A stretch of DNA of 64,000 nucleotides from Pseudohongiella spirulinae (GCF_001444425.1 NZ_CP013189.1:1860001-1924000), one strand, 5' to 3'; numbered from the stretch's first letter, positions 1 to 8,382 are shown. Numbers and translations: made by a program. Notes: generated by a model not told the origin, from the sequence alone.

Positions 1-2
1 CC

Positions 3-203
3 AATCGCACCGGCATCGCGCCAGGGAAAACCGTGCTGGAAGTGGAAAAACGTCTGCTGCGACTGGTGCCGGCGGAATTCCTGCTGGACGCCCACCACTG
101 GCTGATTCTACACGGTCGTTATGTCTGCACAGCGCGCAAACCTCGCTGCGGCGCCTGCGTGATCTATGATCTGTGCGAATATAAAAAGAAGACTGAGGTG
201 TAA
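3..203 (+). CDS. nth: Endonuclease III, C-terminal fragment (cut by window edge)
   Basis: This is the last 66 residues of endonuclease III, the DNA glycosylase/AP lyase that removes oxidised pyrimidines. The frame opens at the left edge, so the start lies outside. The end carries the family's [4Fe-4S] cluster loop, Cys-x6-Cys-x2-Cys-x5-Cys (CTARKPRCGACVIYDLC), preceded by the DAHHWLILHGR helix. The stop at 201-203 is followed after 3 nt by the GTG of the next gene, so the two are probably cotranscribed. The cluster spacing makes this a firm call. Confidence 0.93.
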   Translation, partial: NRTGIAPGKTVLEVEKRLLRLVPAEFLLDAHHWLILHGRYVCTARKPRCGACVIYDLCEYKKKTEV

Positions 204-206
204 TCT

Positions 207-1025
207 GTGACCCTTGTCGCCAGCGTCATCATCTCAACTTACAACTCACCGGACTGGCTGGAAAAAGTCCTGCATGGCTATTTCAATCAGAACCGCAGGG
301 ACTTTGAGATCATCATCGCTGACGATGGATCAAAAGAAGATACGCGCGAACGTCTGGACTCTTTGCGTGACATCAGCCCCGTTCCGATCACCCACGTATG
401 GCAGCGCGACGACGGATTCCGCAAATGCCGCATACTCAACAAATCTGTACTCCGCGCCAACAGCGACTATCTGATCTTTACCGACGGTGACTGCATCCCG
501 CGACACGACTTCATAGACACGCAAATGCGTGCCGCAGAACCGGGCTACTTTGTCTCCGGTGGCAGTCTGCTGCTACCCATGTCGACCAGCAAGCTGATCA
601 CACCAGACGACATCAGGGAACAACGCTGTTTTGATAAGCAATGGCTCTACGCCAACGGCCTGAAACCCACCCGCAAAATCCTGCGCATAACCGCCGGCCC
701 AAAACTGGGCGCTATTCTGAATCGCTTCTCACCGGCCAACTGCAACTTCAAAGGTTCCAACGCAGCCGCCTGGAAGGCTGATGTACTCAAGGTCAACGGC
801 TTTGATGAGCGCATGGCCTACGGGGGCGAGGATCGGGAGTTTGGGGTCAGGTTGAACAACATCGGTATAAAAGCGCGCGACGTGAAGTACAGCGCGGTGC
901 TGGTTCACCTGGATCACGCCAAGGGTTACCGCGACCCGGCGCTGATGGCCTCCAACAAAGCCCTGCGCAAACGCGTCGAGCGCGAGCGCATCACTCGCAC
1001 GGAACACGGGATCGAGCAGCTTTGA
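207..1025 (+). CDS. Glycosyltransferase family 2 (GT-A)
   Basis: A 272-residue GT-A fold glycosyltransferase, probably acting on lipopolysaccharide or another cell-surface glycan in the cytoplasm. It opens with VASVIISTYNSPDWL and has the nucleotide-binding DDGS motif near residue 40, a TDGD metal-site motif near residue 93 and the C-terminal GGEDREFGVRL block typical of family 2 enzymes with a galactosyltransferase-type C-terminal segment. There is no membrane segment. The start is GTG, 3 nt after nth. The sugar donor and acceptor cannot be read from sequence. Family assignment is sure, substrate unknown. Confidence 0.85.
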   Translation: MTLVASVIISTYNSPDWLEKVLHGYFNQNRRDFEIIIADDGSKEDTRERLDSLRDISPVPITHVWQRDDGFRKCRILNKSVLRANSDYLIFTDGDCIPRHDFIDTQMRAAEPGYFVSGGSLLLPMSTSKLITPDDIREQRCFDKQWLYANGLKPTRKILRITAGPKLGAILNRFSPANCNFKGSNAAAWKADVLKVNGFDERMAYGGEDREFGVRLNNIGIKARDVKYSAVLVHLDHAKGYRDPALMASNKALRKRVERERITRTEHGIEQL

Positions 1026-1066
1026 CGCTGCGGTTAGCCTTTTGCGTTTAACGTGTGCGGGGGCCG

Positions 1067-1244
1067 CGCGGTGATGGTGGTCGGGGGCACGTCCGACCGC
1101 AGCTCCGCCACGGCTTTCCGGCGCTGCGGAACTCGACCTCGCAGCAAGCTGCTCGGGACTCAGACAGGCCTCGCGCTTTTTCGGAAAGCCGTGGCTGCGC
1201 TAAACGCGGTCTGAATGGACGTGCCCCCGACCACCATCACCGCG
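1067..1244. repeat. Composite palindromic element, variant outer arms
   Basis: Perfect 28-bp outer arms (1067-1094 against 1217-1244) enclose a second stem (CCACGGCTTTCCG against CGGAAAGCCGTGG) and the same core seen at 2652, 4480 and 40639: GCGCTGCGGAACTCG, a small hairpin (GCAGC-aa-GCTGC), then CTCAGACAGGC. The outer arms are not the usual GGGGACG units. It fills the gap between the glycosyltransferase and argG, whose 3' ends face each other, so it may also end transcription of both. Confidence 0.85.
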
Positions 1245-1349
1245 CTCACTTCGTAGTAAGCAGCGGCTAAGCAATCCTGACTGATAGTGTTGTGAATCCG
1301 CTACGGAGTGAGCGCGTTGGGCGGCCACCCCAGACGCTAAGCGCAAGAT

Positions 1350-2564
1350 TCAGATCTTGCGCCCCTTGTTGGCAGCAATACGCAAACGCAGTGCGTTGAG
1401 CTTGATGAAGCCACCGGCATCCGCCTGGTTGTACGCGCCCGCGTCATCCTCAAACGTCGCGATGTTCGCATCAAACAAAGAGTCGGCCGACTCCCGACCC
1501 ACCACTGCCACGCTGCCCTTATACAGCTTCAGACGCACCTTGCCGTTCACGTACTGCTGCGAGTAATCAATCAACGCCTGCAGTGCCTGACGCTCCGGAG
1601 AGAACCAGTAGCCGTTGTAAACCAGTGACGCATAGCGCGGCATCAGTTCATCTTTCAGGTGGGCCAGCTCACGGTCCAGTGTCACGGATTCGATGGCACG
1701 ATGACCTTTCAGCATCACCGTACCGCCGGGTGTTTCATAGCAGCCGCGAGACTTCATACCAACGTAGCGGTTCTCAACGATGTCTGCACGACCGATGCCA
1801 TTGGCACCAGCCACCTTGTTCAGGTGCGCAAGAACCGTAGCAGGTGACATTTTTTCGCCATCAACGGCAACGATGTCACCCTTTTCGTAGGTGAGTTCAA
1901 TATAAGTCGGTGTATCTGGCGCGTTTTCCGGCGAGACTGACCACAACCACATATCTTCTTCCGGTTCCGCCGCCGGGTCTTCCAGCAGATCACCTTCGTA
2001 GGAAATATGCAGCAGGTTAGCGTCCATGGAGTAAGGCGACTTGGTGCCGCGCTTTTTCTCGACCTGAATACCATGCTGGTCACAGTAGGCCAGCAGCTTG
2101 TCACGCGAGTTCAGATCCCATTCACGCCACGGAGCAATCACGCGGATACCCGGCTTAAGTGCATAGGCACCCAGCTCAAAGCGAACCTGATCGTTGCCCT
2201 TACCGGTTGCGCCGTGAGAGATGGCATCGGCGCCGGTTTCATTGGCAATTTCCACCAGACGCTTGGCAATCAGCGGACGAGCGATAGAGGTACCCAGCAG
2301 GTATTCGCCTTCATACAGCGCATTGGCTCGGAACATGGGATTGACGAAGTCGCGCACGAACTCTTCGCGCAGATCTTCTATGTAGATTTCCTTGATGCCC
2401 ATGGCCTTGGCTTTGGCGCGGGCCGGCTCCAGCTCTTCGCCCTGCCCCAGATCAGCGGTGAATGTCACCACCTCACACTGGTAGGTTTCCATCAACCACT
2501 TGGCGATGACCGAGGTATCCAGGCCGCCTGAGTAAGCCAATACCACTTTTTTGATGCCAGACAT
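1350..2564 (-). CDS. argG: Argininosuccinate synthase
   Basis: Joins citrulline and aspartate with ATP to make argininosuccinate, the penultimate step of arginine synthesis, in the cytoplasm. The 404-residue protein begins [19 protein letters not shown], with the PP-loop SGGLDTS at residues 12-18, and continues with [15 protein letters not shown] and [11 protein letters not shown], all standard for the family. I place the start at the ATG at 2564, which has GGAG at good spacing; the frame runs five codons further to a TTG but that lacks a ribosome site. Next genes in the order are motY, pyrC and rnt, an arrangement I recall from Pseudomonas. Confidence 0.97.
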   Translation of the reverse strand: MSGIKKVVLAYSGGLDTSVIAKWLMETYQCEVVTFTADLGQGEELEPARAKAKAMGIKEIYIEDLREEFVRDFVNPMFRANALYEGEYLLGTSIARPLIAKRLVEIANETGADAISHGATGKGNDQVRFELGAYALKPGIRVIAPWREWDLNSRDKLLAYCDQHGIQVEKKRGTKSPYSMDANLLHISYEGDLLEDPAAEPEEDMWLWSVSPENAPDTPTYIELTYEKGDIVAVDGEKMSPATVLAHLNKVAGANGIGRADIVENRYVGMKSRGCYETPGGTVMLKGHRAIESVTLDRELAHLKDELMPRYASLVYNGYWFSPERQALQALIDYSQQYVNGKVRLKLYKGSVAVVGRESADSLFDANIATFEDDAGAYNQADAGGFIKLNALRLRIAANKGRKI

Positions 2565-2651
2565 GCTGTGCTGCTCCAAATTGAAGGGGATGAAAAAACA
2601 GGGCGGGAATTGTAGCAGATAAAAGCGCCGCGCTTAAGTCAGCTGTGGCTC

Positions 2652-2926
2652 GGGGGACGTAGACTGTCTCTGTCCCCATTTAATCGATTGGTTGGTCGCG
2701 TCTTGGTGGTGAATGCGGTGACGGTCGGCCACATCCCTGGCGGCAATTTCCGGCGCTGCAGAACTCGCCCTCGCGCGCTTCGCGGGCTCGGAGCTCAGAC
2801 AGGCTTCGCGCTTTATCGGAAATTGCCGCCAGGGATAAGCGTGGCCTGATTGACCGTCACCGCATTCACCACCAAGACGCTTGATCACTGCATGTGCCCT
2901 GGGGACAGAGACAGTCTACGTCCCCC
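2652..2926. repeat. Full-length composite REP element (275 bp)
   Basis: Outer palindromes at 2652-2677 and 2901-2926 are inverted copies of each other, here in an AGAGACAGTCTA variant. Inside is a long second stem (GCGTCTTGGTGGTGAATGCG against its complement ending near 2881) and a core with GCGCTGCAGAACTCG, a CGCG-cgctt-CGCG hairpin and CTCAGACAGGC. It is nearly identical to the element at 40639-40911. It lies between argG and motY and has no coding content; open frames across it are by-products of GC-rich repeats. Confidence 0.9.
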
Positions 2927-2935
2927 GCGCAAGGA

Positions 2936-3847
2936 TTACTCGCGGTGCAGGCGGATGGTGACGCGGCGGTTTCGGTCGCGGTCTTCGGCGCTGCGTTCCT
3001 CGCGCACGATGCGGAATTCAGGGGTGGCACCGAAAAAACGGGTATTGAACATGTTTTCATCCAGCCCGTTCTGCACCAGATAGGATTGCACGGCAAAGGC
3101 GCGGATGCGGGACAACTCCAGATTGTCGCGCGCATTACCGGCGCCGTCCGTAAACCCGTTGATTTCTGCGCGAAGCACTCTCGGATCGGCTTTGATATAG
3201 GTGATGATGTCATCGAGCTGGGCCTTCTGGGTCTCGTCCAGCTCGCGGCTGTTGACCGGCCAAAAGACGGTTGAACGTTCAATCTGATCAAAATTGACCG
3301 GCAGCAGCTCAGCGGCGCAGGCGTGGTAGTTCTGATAGGCTTCGCCGAAACGCACGGGCGACAGCCCGACGTGCACCGATTCGTTGTCGCTGAACCAGGC
3401 GCGTCGCATCAAAGTCGGCACCATACCCCGCCCCAGTTCGGCGATCAGCAGACGACTGTGTGAAGCATCCAGCGATACGGGACGCCGGCTGCGCGTCACA
3501 TCTACGTAGGCCAGATCCTTGACCGTCAGATCCTGACGCCAGACTGGCGGTTGTGACGTCAACAGCGCCTTGCCCGCCTGCATGGGGCTGTCCGGCGTCT
3601 GCAGATAAAAGCTCAGGGGTTCACCCGCGCGATGGTAAAACACCGCCATGCCAAAGCCGGGAATCTGCTGGCTGAGGCTGCATTCGAAAATGGAGCCTTC
3701 GGTGGTCCAGCCGGAGGCATCAAAGTCGGGGTAATAGGACGACACGGAGCCGGCATGCACGGATGCCGCGCACATTAATCCCGCCAGACTGGCAAGCGCC
3801 CGGCAGATGCGGGGGTGAATCGAGTCTGACGGGCGGGCAATGATCAT
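2936..3847 (-). CDS. motY: MotY-like OmpA-family protein, sodium-type flagellar motor T-ring
   Basis: An exported protein of about 303 residues with a signal peptide (hydrophobic run ALASLAGLMCAASVHA), a MotY-type N-terminal domain (ECSLSQQIPGFGMAVFYHRAG) and a C-terminal OmpA peptidoglycan-binding domain from about residue 175 (TDGAGNARDNLELSRIRA). In Vibrio and Pseudomonas MotY helps anchor stators around the flagellar basal body. Length and two-domain layout fit MotY better than a plain OmpA lipoprotein, since no lipobox Cys is present. The neighbours argG, pyrC and rnt support the call. The start is uncertain: ATG at 3847 or GTG at 3865. No other flagellar gene is in the window. Confidence 0.85.
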   Translation of the reverse strand: MIIARPSDSIHPRICRALASLAGLMCAASVHAGSVSSYYPDFDASGWTTEGSIFECSLSQQIPGFGMAVFYHRAGEPLSFYLQTPDSPMQAGKALLTSQPPVWRQDLTVKDLAYVDVTRSRRPVSLDASHSRLLIAELGRGMVPTLMRRAWFSDNESVHVGLSPVRFGEAYQNYHACAAELLPVNFDQIERSTVFWPVNSRELDETQKAQLDDIITYIKADPRVLRAEINGFTDGAGNARDNLELSRIRAFAVQSYLVQNGLDENMFNTRFFGATPEFRIVREERSAEDRDRNRRVTIRLHRE

Positions 3848-3927
3848 ACTATGTGAATCGTCCACTGAGCGGTGAATTACCGATACGTGAGTTACATCGG
3901 CGGGCCACCGGCAAACTTTAGCAGCGC

Positions 3928-3952
3928 GGGGAAGGAGGCGGCCTACGTCCCC
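3928..3952. repeat. Single REP unit, degenerate
   Basis: One GGGG-AAGGAGGCGGCCTACG-TCCCC unit lying alone upstream of the small gene pair at 4014. Two bases differ from the common form and the GGGGACG arm is damaged. No partner unit is nearby. Confidence 0.7.
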
Positions 3953-3971
3953 AGGGCAAATCTCCCGTGAC

Positions 3972-4007
3972 TAGTCTATAAACTGACCATGGATACAGTC
4001 AGGACTA
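3972..4007. promoter_or_regulatory. Interrupted palindrome, candidate operator of the 4014/4250 gene pair
   Basis: TAGTC (3972-3976) and CTGAC (3983-3987) pair with GTCAG (3998-4002) and GACTA (4003-4007), a two-part dyad that ends 6 nt before the first codon of the pair. Toxin-antitoxin operons often carry such a site for self-repression. No binding data; inferred from position and symmetry alone. Confidence 0.45.
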
Positions 4008-4013
4008 TCAAGG

Positions 4014-4253
4014 ATGATTTACCGCTATACCGAATATTTTGAAAAGCATGTGCTCCGCAAGCGTCCTTATTTGAAAAAAGAGTGGTGTGAGCATGCGCTA
4101 CGCACCCCTTGCCGGTGGGAGATTCAGGAGGGGAATCGATTTCGTTTTTTGGCTGCAATAGATGAGTTGGGAGGTCGCTACTTGCGGGTTGTGACTCTGG
4201 CCGATAAAGTGACTATTCATAATGCATTTCCGGATCGGAGGTTCAAGCCATGA
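4014..4253 (+). CDS. Small DUF4258-like protein, possible toxin partner of the DUF2283 protein
   Basis: A basic 79-residue protein beginning MIYRYTEYFEKHVLRKRP, with WCEHALRTPCRWEIQEGNR and a C-terminal LRVVTLADKVTIHNAFPDR strand. The layout resembles small DUF4258-type proteins that are paired with DUF2283 partners. The stop overlaps the next start by 4 nt (ATGA), so the two are translationally coupled. AAGG directly abuts the ATG, an odd spacing for a ribosome site. Function is unproven; a ribonuclease-like toxin is possible, but a metabolic or regulatory role cannot be excluded. Confidence 0.6.
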   Translation: MIYRYTEYFEKHVLRKRPYLKKEWCEHALRTPCRWEIQEGNRFRFLAAIDELGGRYLRVVTLADKVTIHNAFPDRRFKP

Positions 4254-4468
4254 AACTGAATTATTGCCCCGAGACAGACTCCCTGTACATTGACCTGTCT
4301 GACCGGGTCAGTGCATCGAGCCGCGAGGTCTCCGAAGGGGTTGTATTGGATTATGACGATAAAGGTGAGCTGGTTGGTATTGATATTGATAATGCCAGCC
4401 GTAAGGTCGATCTGGCCAGCCTGACCGTGAGTCGTTTGCCGGGGACGGTTGAAACTGAGGCTGCCTGA
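4250..4468 (+). CDS. DUF2283 family protein, likely antitoxin-type partner
   Basis: A 72-residue acidic protein with the DUF2283 signature: MKLNYCPETDSLYIDLSD at the start, then SREVSEGVVLDYDD and LVGIDIDNASRKVDL. It overlaps the preceding basic protein by 4 nt. Small acidic protein after a small basic one, one transcription unit and a dyad just upstream are typical of toxin-antitoxin modules, though antitoxins more often come first. The family is recognisable; the biological role is not established. Confidence 0.75.
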   Translation: MKLNYCPETDSLYIDLSDRVSASSREVSEGVVLDYDDKGELVGIDIDNASRKVDLASLTVSRLPGTVETEAA

Positions 4469-4479
4469 GGTTGTGGCGC

Positions 4480-4751
4480 GGGGGACGGAGGTGGTCTACG
4501 TCCCCAGTGCACTGGCGGTGATCAAGCGTCTTGGTGGTGAACGCGATTACGGTCAATCAGGCCACGTTTATCCCCGGCGGGAATTTCCGATAAAGCGCGA
4601 AGCCTGTCTGAGTCCGGAGCGGCGCAGCCGCGACGTCGAGTTCTGCAGCGCCGGAATTTCCCGTAAGGGATGTGGCCGAGCGGAATCCCGTTCACCACCA
4701 AGACGCGCAAACCAATCAATCAAATGGGGACGTAGACCACCTCCGTCCCCC
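4480..4751. repeat. Full-length composite REP element, core inverted (272 bp)
   Basis: Units at 4480-4505 and 4726-4751 flank a second stem (CTTGGTGGTGAACGCGATTA on the left, TTCACCACCAAGACGCG on the right) and a core in the opposite orientation to the copies at 2652 and 40639: CCGATAAAGCGCGAAGCCTG, then GTTCTGCAGCGCC. Its central hairpin is GCGGC-GCA-GCCGC, different in sequence from the other copies but still paired. It separates the DUF2283 gene from pyrC. Confidence 0.9.
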
Positions 4752-4822
4752 GCGCATCTGCCGCCAAGATGAGGTAAACTTACGCTCATCGTTACCAAGC
4801 CACCCCATCTAAGAAAGCACTT

Positions 4823-5875
4823 ATGACATCGATCACCCTGACCCGTCCGGACGACTGGCACCTGCATCTGCGCGACGAGGATGCCCTGCTGACCACCGTT
4901 CCGCACACGGCAGCCCGCTTTGCCCGCGCCATCGTCATGCCCAACCTGAAACCGCCCGTGACCAGCCTGGCAGCGGCGCAAGCCTACCGCGACCGCATTC
5001 TGGCAGCCCGACCCACCGGCAGTGACTTTCAGCCCCTGATGACTTTGTATCTGACAGATCAGTTACAACCCCAGGAAGTCGTCAACGCACATAAAGCCGG
5101 TGTCGTCACAGCGGTGAAATACTACCCGGCCGGTGCCACCACTAATTCCGACAGCGGTGTCACAGCGCTGGAGAATGTATTTCCGGTGCTGGAAGCGATG
5201 GCAGATGCCGGCATCCCGCTGCTGGTGCACGGCGAAGTGACTGATGATCATGTCGATATATTCGATCGCGAGAAAGAGTTTATCGACCGGGTGCTGAGCC
5301 GCATCATTGATCGCTTCCCGAGCCTGCGCGTAGTCATGGAGCATATCACCACGGCCGATGCCGCTGCCTTTGTGCGCGATGCCGGTGACAACGTGGCTGC
5401 CACCCTGACGCCGCAACATCTGATGTACAACCGCAACCATCTGCTGGTGGGCGGCGTGCGCCCGCACCTCTATTGCCTGCCAGTGCTGAAGCGCAATATC
5501 CACCAGCGCGCTCTTCTGGAAGCAGCCACCAGCGGCCATCCGCGCTTCTTTCTGGGCACCGACTCCGCGCCGCACGCACAGCCCACCAAGGAAACCGCCT
5601 GCGGATGTGCTGGGTGTTACAGTGCCAATGCGGCCATTGAACTGTATGCCGAGATTTTTGAGGATGCCGGCGCGCTGGATAAGCTGGAGGGGTTTGCTTC
5701 TTTCTACGGCGCCGATTTCTACAGACTGCCACGCAACACCGACACCATCACCCTGCTGAAAGAAGACTGGACTGTACCTGCCGCGTATGACTACCTGGGC
5801 ACAGCGCTGGTGCCGCTGCGGGCAGGTGAAACCTTGCGCTGGCGGCTTGCGCTGGGGACGGAGGCGGTCTCCTGA
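4823..5875 (+). CDS. pyrC: Dihydroorotase, class II
   Basis: Catalyses reversible ring closure of carbamoyl aspartate to dihydroorotate in pyrimidine synthesis, in the cytoplasm. The 350-residue length fits the E. coli-type enzyme. Zinc ligands are visible as His13-x-His15 (WHLHLRD), the carbamylated lysine Lys99 ([12 protein letters not shown]) and Asp247 (LGTDSAPH). The last codons (GTEAVS) come from a truncated REP unit that forms the gene end, so the natural C-terminus has been replaced or extended. The stop shares one base with the ATG of rnt (TGATG), implying coupling. Confidence 0.96.
   Translation: MTSITLTRPDDWHLHLRDEDALLTTVPHTAARFARAIVMPNLKPPVTSLAAAQAYRDRILAARPTGSDFQPLMTLYLTDQLQPQEVVNAHKAGVVTAVKYYPAGATTNSDSGVTALENVFPVLEAMADAGIPLLVHGEVTDDHVDIFDREKEFIDRVLSRIIDRFPSLRVVMEHITTADAAAFVRDAGDNVAATLTPQHLMYNRNHLLVGGVRPHLYCLPVLKRNIHQRALLEAATSGHPRFFLGTDSAPHAQPTKETACGCAGCYSANAAIELYAEIFEDAGALDKLEGFASFYGADFYRLPRNTDTITLLKEDWTVPAAYDYLGTALVPLRAGETLRWRLALGTEAVS
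5854..5872. repeat. Truncated REP unit inside the pyrC 3' end
   Basis: GGGGACGGAGGCGGTCTCC matches the left three quarters of a REP unit and is read in frame as GTEAVS just before the pyrC stop. The same peptide pattern would appear from any unit read in this frame, which shows that the end of pyrC is repeat-derived. Confidence 0.8.
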
Positions 5876-6519
5876 TGCATGAGCACGACGAAAATAGTCA
5901 CTCGGACAGCCCGCTGGGCAACCGTTTCCGGGGTTATCTGCCCGTGGTGGTAGACATAGAGACCGGCGGCTTCAATGCGAAGACTGATGCCATTCTGGAG
6001 ATCTCCGCCGTCATCGTTGGTATGAACCAGAAGTCCATCATGGAAATCGAGCAGACGCATTTCCACCGGGTGATTCCTTTTGAAGGCGCCAACATCGAGG
6101 AAGCCGCGTTGAAATTTACCGGCATCGATCCCTGGCACCCGCTGCGCATTGCCCGCAAGGAAAAAGACGTTTTTGAGGACCTGTTCCGGGTCATCCGCAC
6201 AGCGATGAAGGCCAATGGCTGCAAGCGTGCCATTCTGGTGGCTCACAATGCCCACTTCGATCATGGTTTTATCAATGCGGCAGCCGCCCGACACGACCTG
6301 AAACGCAACCCCTTTCACCCCTTCTCCAGCTTTGACACCGCTACTTTGAGCGGCCTGGCGTATGGGCAGACAGTGCTGGCCAGAGCCTGCGAGGCTGCCG
6401 GCATTGCCTTTGACACCAAGGCGGCTCACTCGGCCAAGTACGACGCCGAAAGAACCGCGGAGTTATTCTGCAATATTGTGAACAGGTGGCAGAAGCTGGG
6501 TGGCTGGCCGCTGGGTTGA
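5875..6519 (+). CDS. rnt: Ribonuclease T
   Basis: A DEDDh-type 3'-5' exoribonuclease that trims tRNA CCA ends and matures 3' ends of stable RNAs as a homodimer. Of 214 residues, Asp27 and Glu29 (VVDIETGG), Asp129 (HNAHFDHGF) and His185 with Asp190 ([10 protein letters not shown]) are the DEDDh catalytic set. The start overlaps the pyrC stop by one base. The stop codon lies inside a 97-bp palindrome shared with the convergent cysQ gene, so both proteins end in Leu-Gly encoded by the two arms of the same repeat. Confidence 0.96.
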   Translation: MHEHDENSHSDSPLGNRFRGYLPVVVDIETGGFNAKTDAILEISAVIVGMNQKSIMEIEQTHFHRVIPFEGANIEEAALKFTGIDPWHPLRIARKEKDVFEDLFRVIRTAMKANGCKRAILVAHNAHFDHGFINAAAARHDLKRNPFHPFSSFDTATLSGLAYGQTVLARACEAAGIAFDTKAAHSAKYDAERTAELFCNIVNRWQKLGGWPLG

Positions 6520-6605
6520 CGGTGGTGGCGCGGGGGACGGCGGTGCGCGGGGGACGCCGTCCCCCGCGCACCGCCGTCCCCCGCGCCACCACCGTCAACC
6601 CAGCG
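6509..6605. repeat. 97-bp palindrome covering both stop codons of rnt and cysQ
   Basis: Arms 6509-6556 and 6558-6605 are perfect 48-bp reverse complements around a single centre base (6557). Each arm has two GGGGGACG blocks. The rnt stop (6517-6519) and the cysQ stop (6595-6597) sit at matching positions in the two arms. It would form a very stable hairpin in RNA from either strand and is a likely two-way terminator, although no T-run follows. Confidence 0.92.
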
Positions 6606-7350
6606 CTATGAAATCTGGATTCTCATATCCGCGCTTGCCGTAACCCAGCTCCTCACCAGCAGTATCGGTCAGCCGCCCTCCTGCTGCGCGCAAGATGGCG
6701 TGCCCGGCGGCTGTGTCCCATTCCATGGTGCGACCAAAGCGCGGATACAGGTCCGCTTCCCCGGCAGCAATCAGACACATTTTTAATGAAGAACCGGCAT
6801 TACAGACCGAGGCTACGCGCTTGTCAGCCAGGTAATCCTGCATCACAGCCGTGTCTCCATGAACCCGACTGGCGACCACCGTCAGGCCTTCAGCAGGTGC
6901 TTTGCGCGTAGTAATCTGACGGCGCCCGCTCGCCTCCGTCAGCCAGGCCCCCTGCCCGACCACGCCGGAAAACAAACGATCCAGCGCGGGCGCGTAGATC
7001 ACACCCAACACCGGCACATGGCGCACAATCAGACCAATATTAACGGTGAATTCACCCGTGCGGGATACAAACTCACGGGTACCATCCAGCGGATCAACCA
7101 GCCAGAAGCAGCCTTCCGCCTCATCTTCGCGCCCAGCCGCTGCAGCCTCCTCGGCCACAATGGGAATATCCGGCGTTAACACCCGCAAGGCCTGCTCAAT
7201 GAGCGCCTCGGCCTGGTGATCAGCATCGGTCACGGGAGAATTGTCATCCTTGCCGTAGACAGAAAAGTCTGTGGCATAGATCTGCATAATCAGCCGCCCG
7301 GCATCGCGGGCGATCTGTTCCAGCGCGGGAATCAGGTGAGCGTAGTCCAT
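6595..7350 (-). CDS. cysQ: 3'(2'),5'-bisphosphate nucleotidase CysQ
   Basis: An inositol-monophosphatase-family enzyme that hydrolyses 3'-phosphoadenosine 5'-phosphate (PAP), the by-product of PAPS use, to AMP. The 251 residues show the metal-binding EE at 68-69, DPLDGT at 86-91 and EWDTAAG near 210-216, which are the lithium-sensitive phosphatase motifs. The sulfotransferase at 18408 and the APS kinase at 37336 in the same window would make or use PAPS, so PAP disposal is relevant here. The 3' end lies in the shared palindrome described at 6509. Confidence 0.93.
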   Translation of the reverse strand: MDYAHLIPALEQIARDAGRLIMQIYATDFSVYGKDDNSPVTDADHQAEALIEQALRVLTPDIPIVAEEAAAAGREDEAEGCFWLVDPLDGTREFVSRTGEFTVNIGLIVRHVPVLGVIYAPALDRLFSGVVGQGAWLTEASGRRQITTRKAPAEGLTVVASRVHGDTAVMQDYLADKRVASVCNAGSSLKMCLIAAGEADLYPRFGRTMEWDTAAGHAILRAAGGRLTDTAGEELGYGKRGYENPDFIALG

Positions 7351-7391
7351 GCGCTGATTTTGGCATAAAAGCCGGATTGAGGCGAGGCACC

Positions 7392-7552
7392 GGGGACGGA
7401 GGCGGTCTACGTCCCCAAGGCACTGTCAGTGATCAAGCGTCTTGGTGGTGAACGCGATTACGGTCAATCAGGCCACGTTTATCCCGTTCACCACCAAGAC
7501 GCGACCAACCAATCAATCAATCAAATGGGGACGTAGACCGCCTCCGTCCCCC
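7392..7552. repeat. Core-less composite REP element (161 bp)
   Basis: Same outer units (7392-7416 and 7527-7552) and the same second stem as the 272-bp element at 4480, including GATCAAGCGTCTTGGTGG and TTCACCACCAAGACGCG, but the whole central core is missing. Sequence joins directly from CCACGTTTATCCC to GTTCACC. It looks like an internal deletion product between the stem arms. It lies between cysQ and ompW. Confidence 0.88.
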
Positions 7553-7557
7553 GCGCC

Positions 7558-8256
7558 TCAGAACATGAAGCCGACCGATAGCATATACACCCACGGATCA
7601 ATGTCCACGCTGGTCGTAATCCGCCCCAGCGCTGAGTCCAGAGAAGCATCGGTCGAGATATCGAGGCGGCGCACCGCACCGCTGATTGTCCAGGTATCAT
7701 CAAACCGGAAATCAGCGCCCACACTGGCCGACCAACCCCATGAATCATCCAGTTTCAGACGATCAGCCGCCAGCTCTGTGCGAGCCTGAGGTGACAGCTT
7801 TTCGCTGAAGAAGGTGGTGAAATTCAGACCCGCACCGGCATAAACACGCAAACGCGCTGCCGGCCCGTTAAAGTAATACAGCGCGCTGACGGTGGGCGGC
7901 AGGTGTTTGGTCGATCCAAGATCCGTAGTCATGAAATTGTACTGAGACAGCCCATCCACAGACAGATCATGTTCAAAAGGTGTGGCCGCCAACAACTCCA
8001 GCCCCAGATGATCGCTCATCATGTAGACAACATTCAGGCCAACCTGGGTGTTGTTGTTGACACCAACGCCCGTGCCTGCCAGCGGGCCAGTCGCCTGCGT
8101 GGTCAGCACCTTGCTGCTTTCATCGGGTGCAACAGTCGCCGCACCCACACGCACCAGCCAGTCGCCGGCCTGCTGCGCGGAAACGATGCCAGGCAATGTC
8201 ATCAAAGAACTCAAAGCGATAGCTGCTGATAGTCGTGCTGTGTTTGTGAATCTCAC
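7558..8256 (-). CDS. OmpW-family outer membrane beta-barrel
   Basis: A 232-residue exported protein with a cleavable signal (AAIALSSLMTLPGIVSAQQ) and an alternating beta-strand pattern ending in aromatic-rich VYMLSVGFMF, as expected for an eight-stranded OmpW barrel. OmpW proteins form hydrophobic channels in the outer membrane. I use the GTG at 8256, because AGGGAG lies upstream at good distance; the frame extends further but its upstream codons do not look like a signal. It stands alone after the core-less repeat. Confidence 0.85.
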   Translation of the reverse strand: MRFTNTARLSAAIALSSLMTLPGIVSAQQAGDWLVRVGAATVAPDESSKVLTTQATGPLAGTGVGVNNNTQVGLNVVYMMSDHLGLELLAATPFEHDLSVDGLSQYNFMTTDLGSTKHLPPTVSALYYFNGPAARLRVYAGAGLNFTTFFSEKLSPQARTELAADRLKLDDSWGWSASVGADFRFDDTWTISGAVRRLDISTDASLDSALGRITTSVDIDPWVYMLSVGFMF

Positions 8257-8382
8257 TTTATTTCTCCCTAAGTGGATGTTGGAGCTACCACTACAGACTA
8301 CCCCCACCACAGCGCACGCCTTTGATGTAAATCAGGGAAAAATCCCAGCGAAATACAGGACAGTTCAGAGACTCAAGACAGA

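Noticed and set aside
2007-2531. 174-codon open frame opposite argG
   Set aside because: It is antisense to a well-supported gene with strong codon bias, and its peptide has no recognisable motif.
2634-2888. Open frame across the composite element on the minus strand, and similar frames at 1055-1270, 4449-4772, 7442-7789 and 40765-40986
   Set aside because: They are made of repeat sequence, recur in several elements with frame-dependent peptides, have no ribosome sites and show no protein family.
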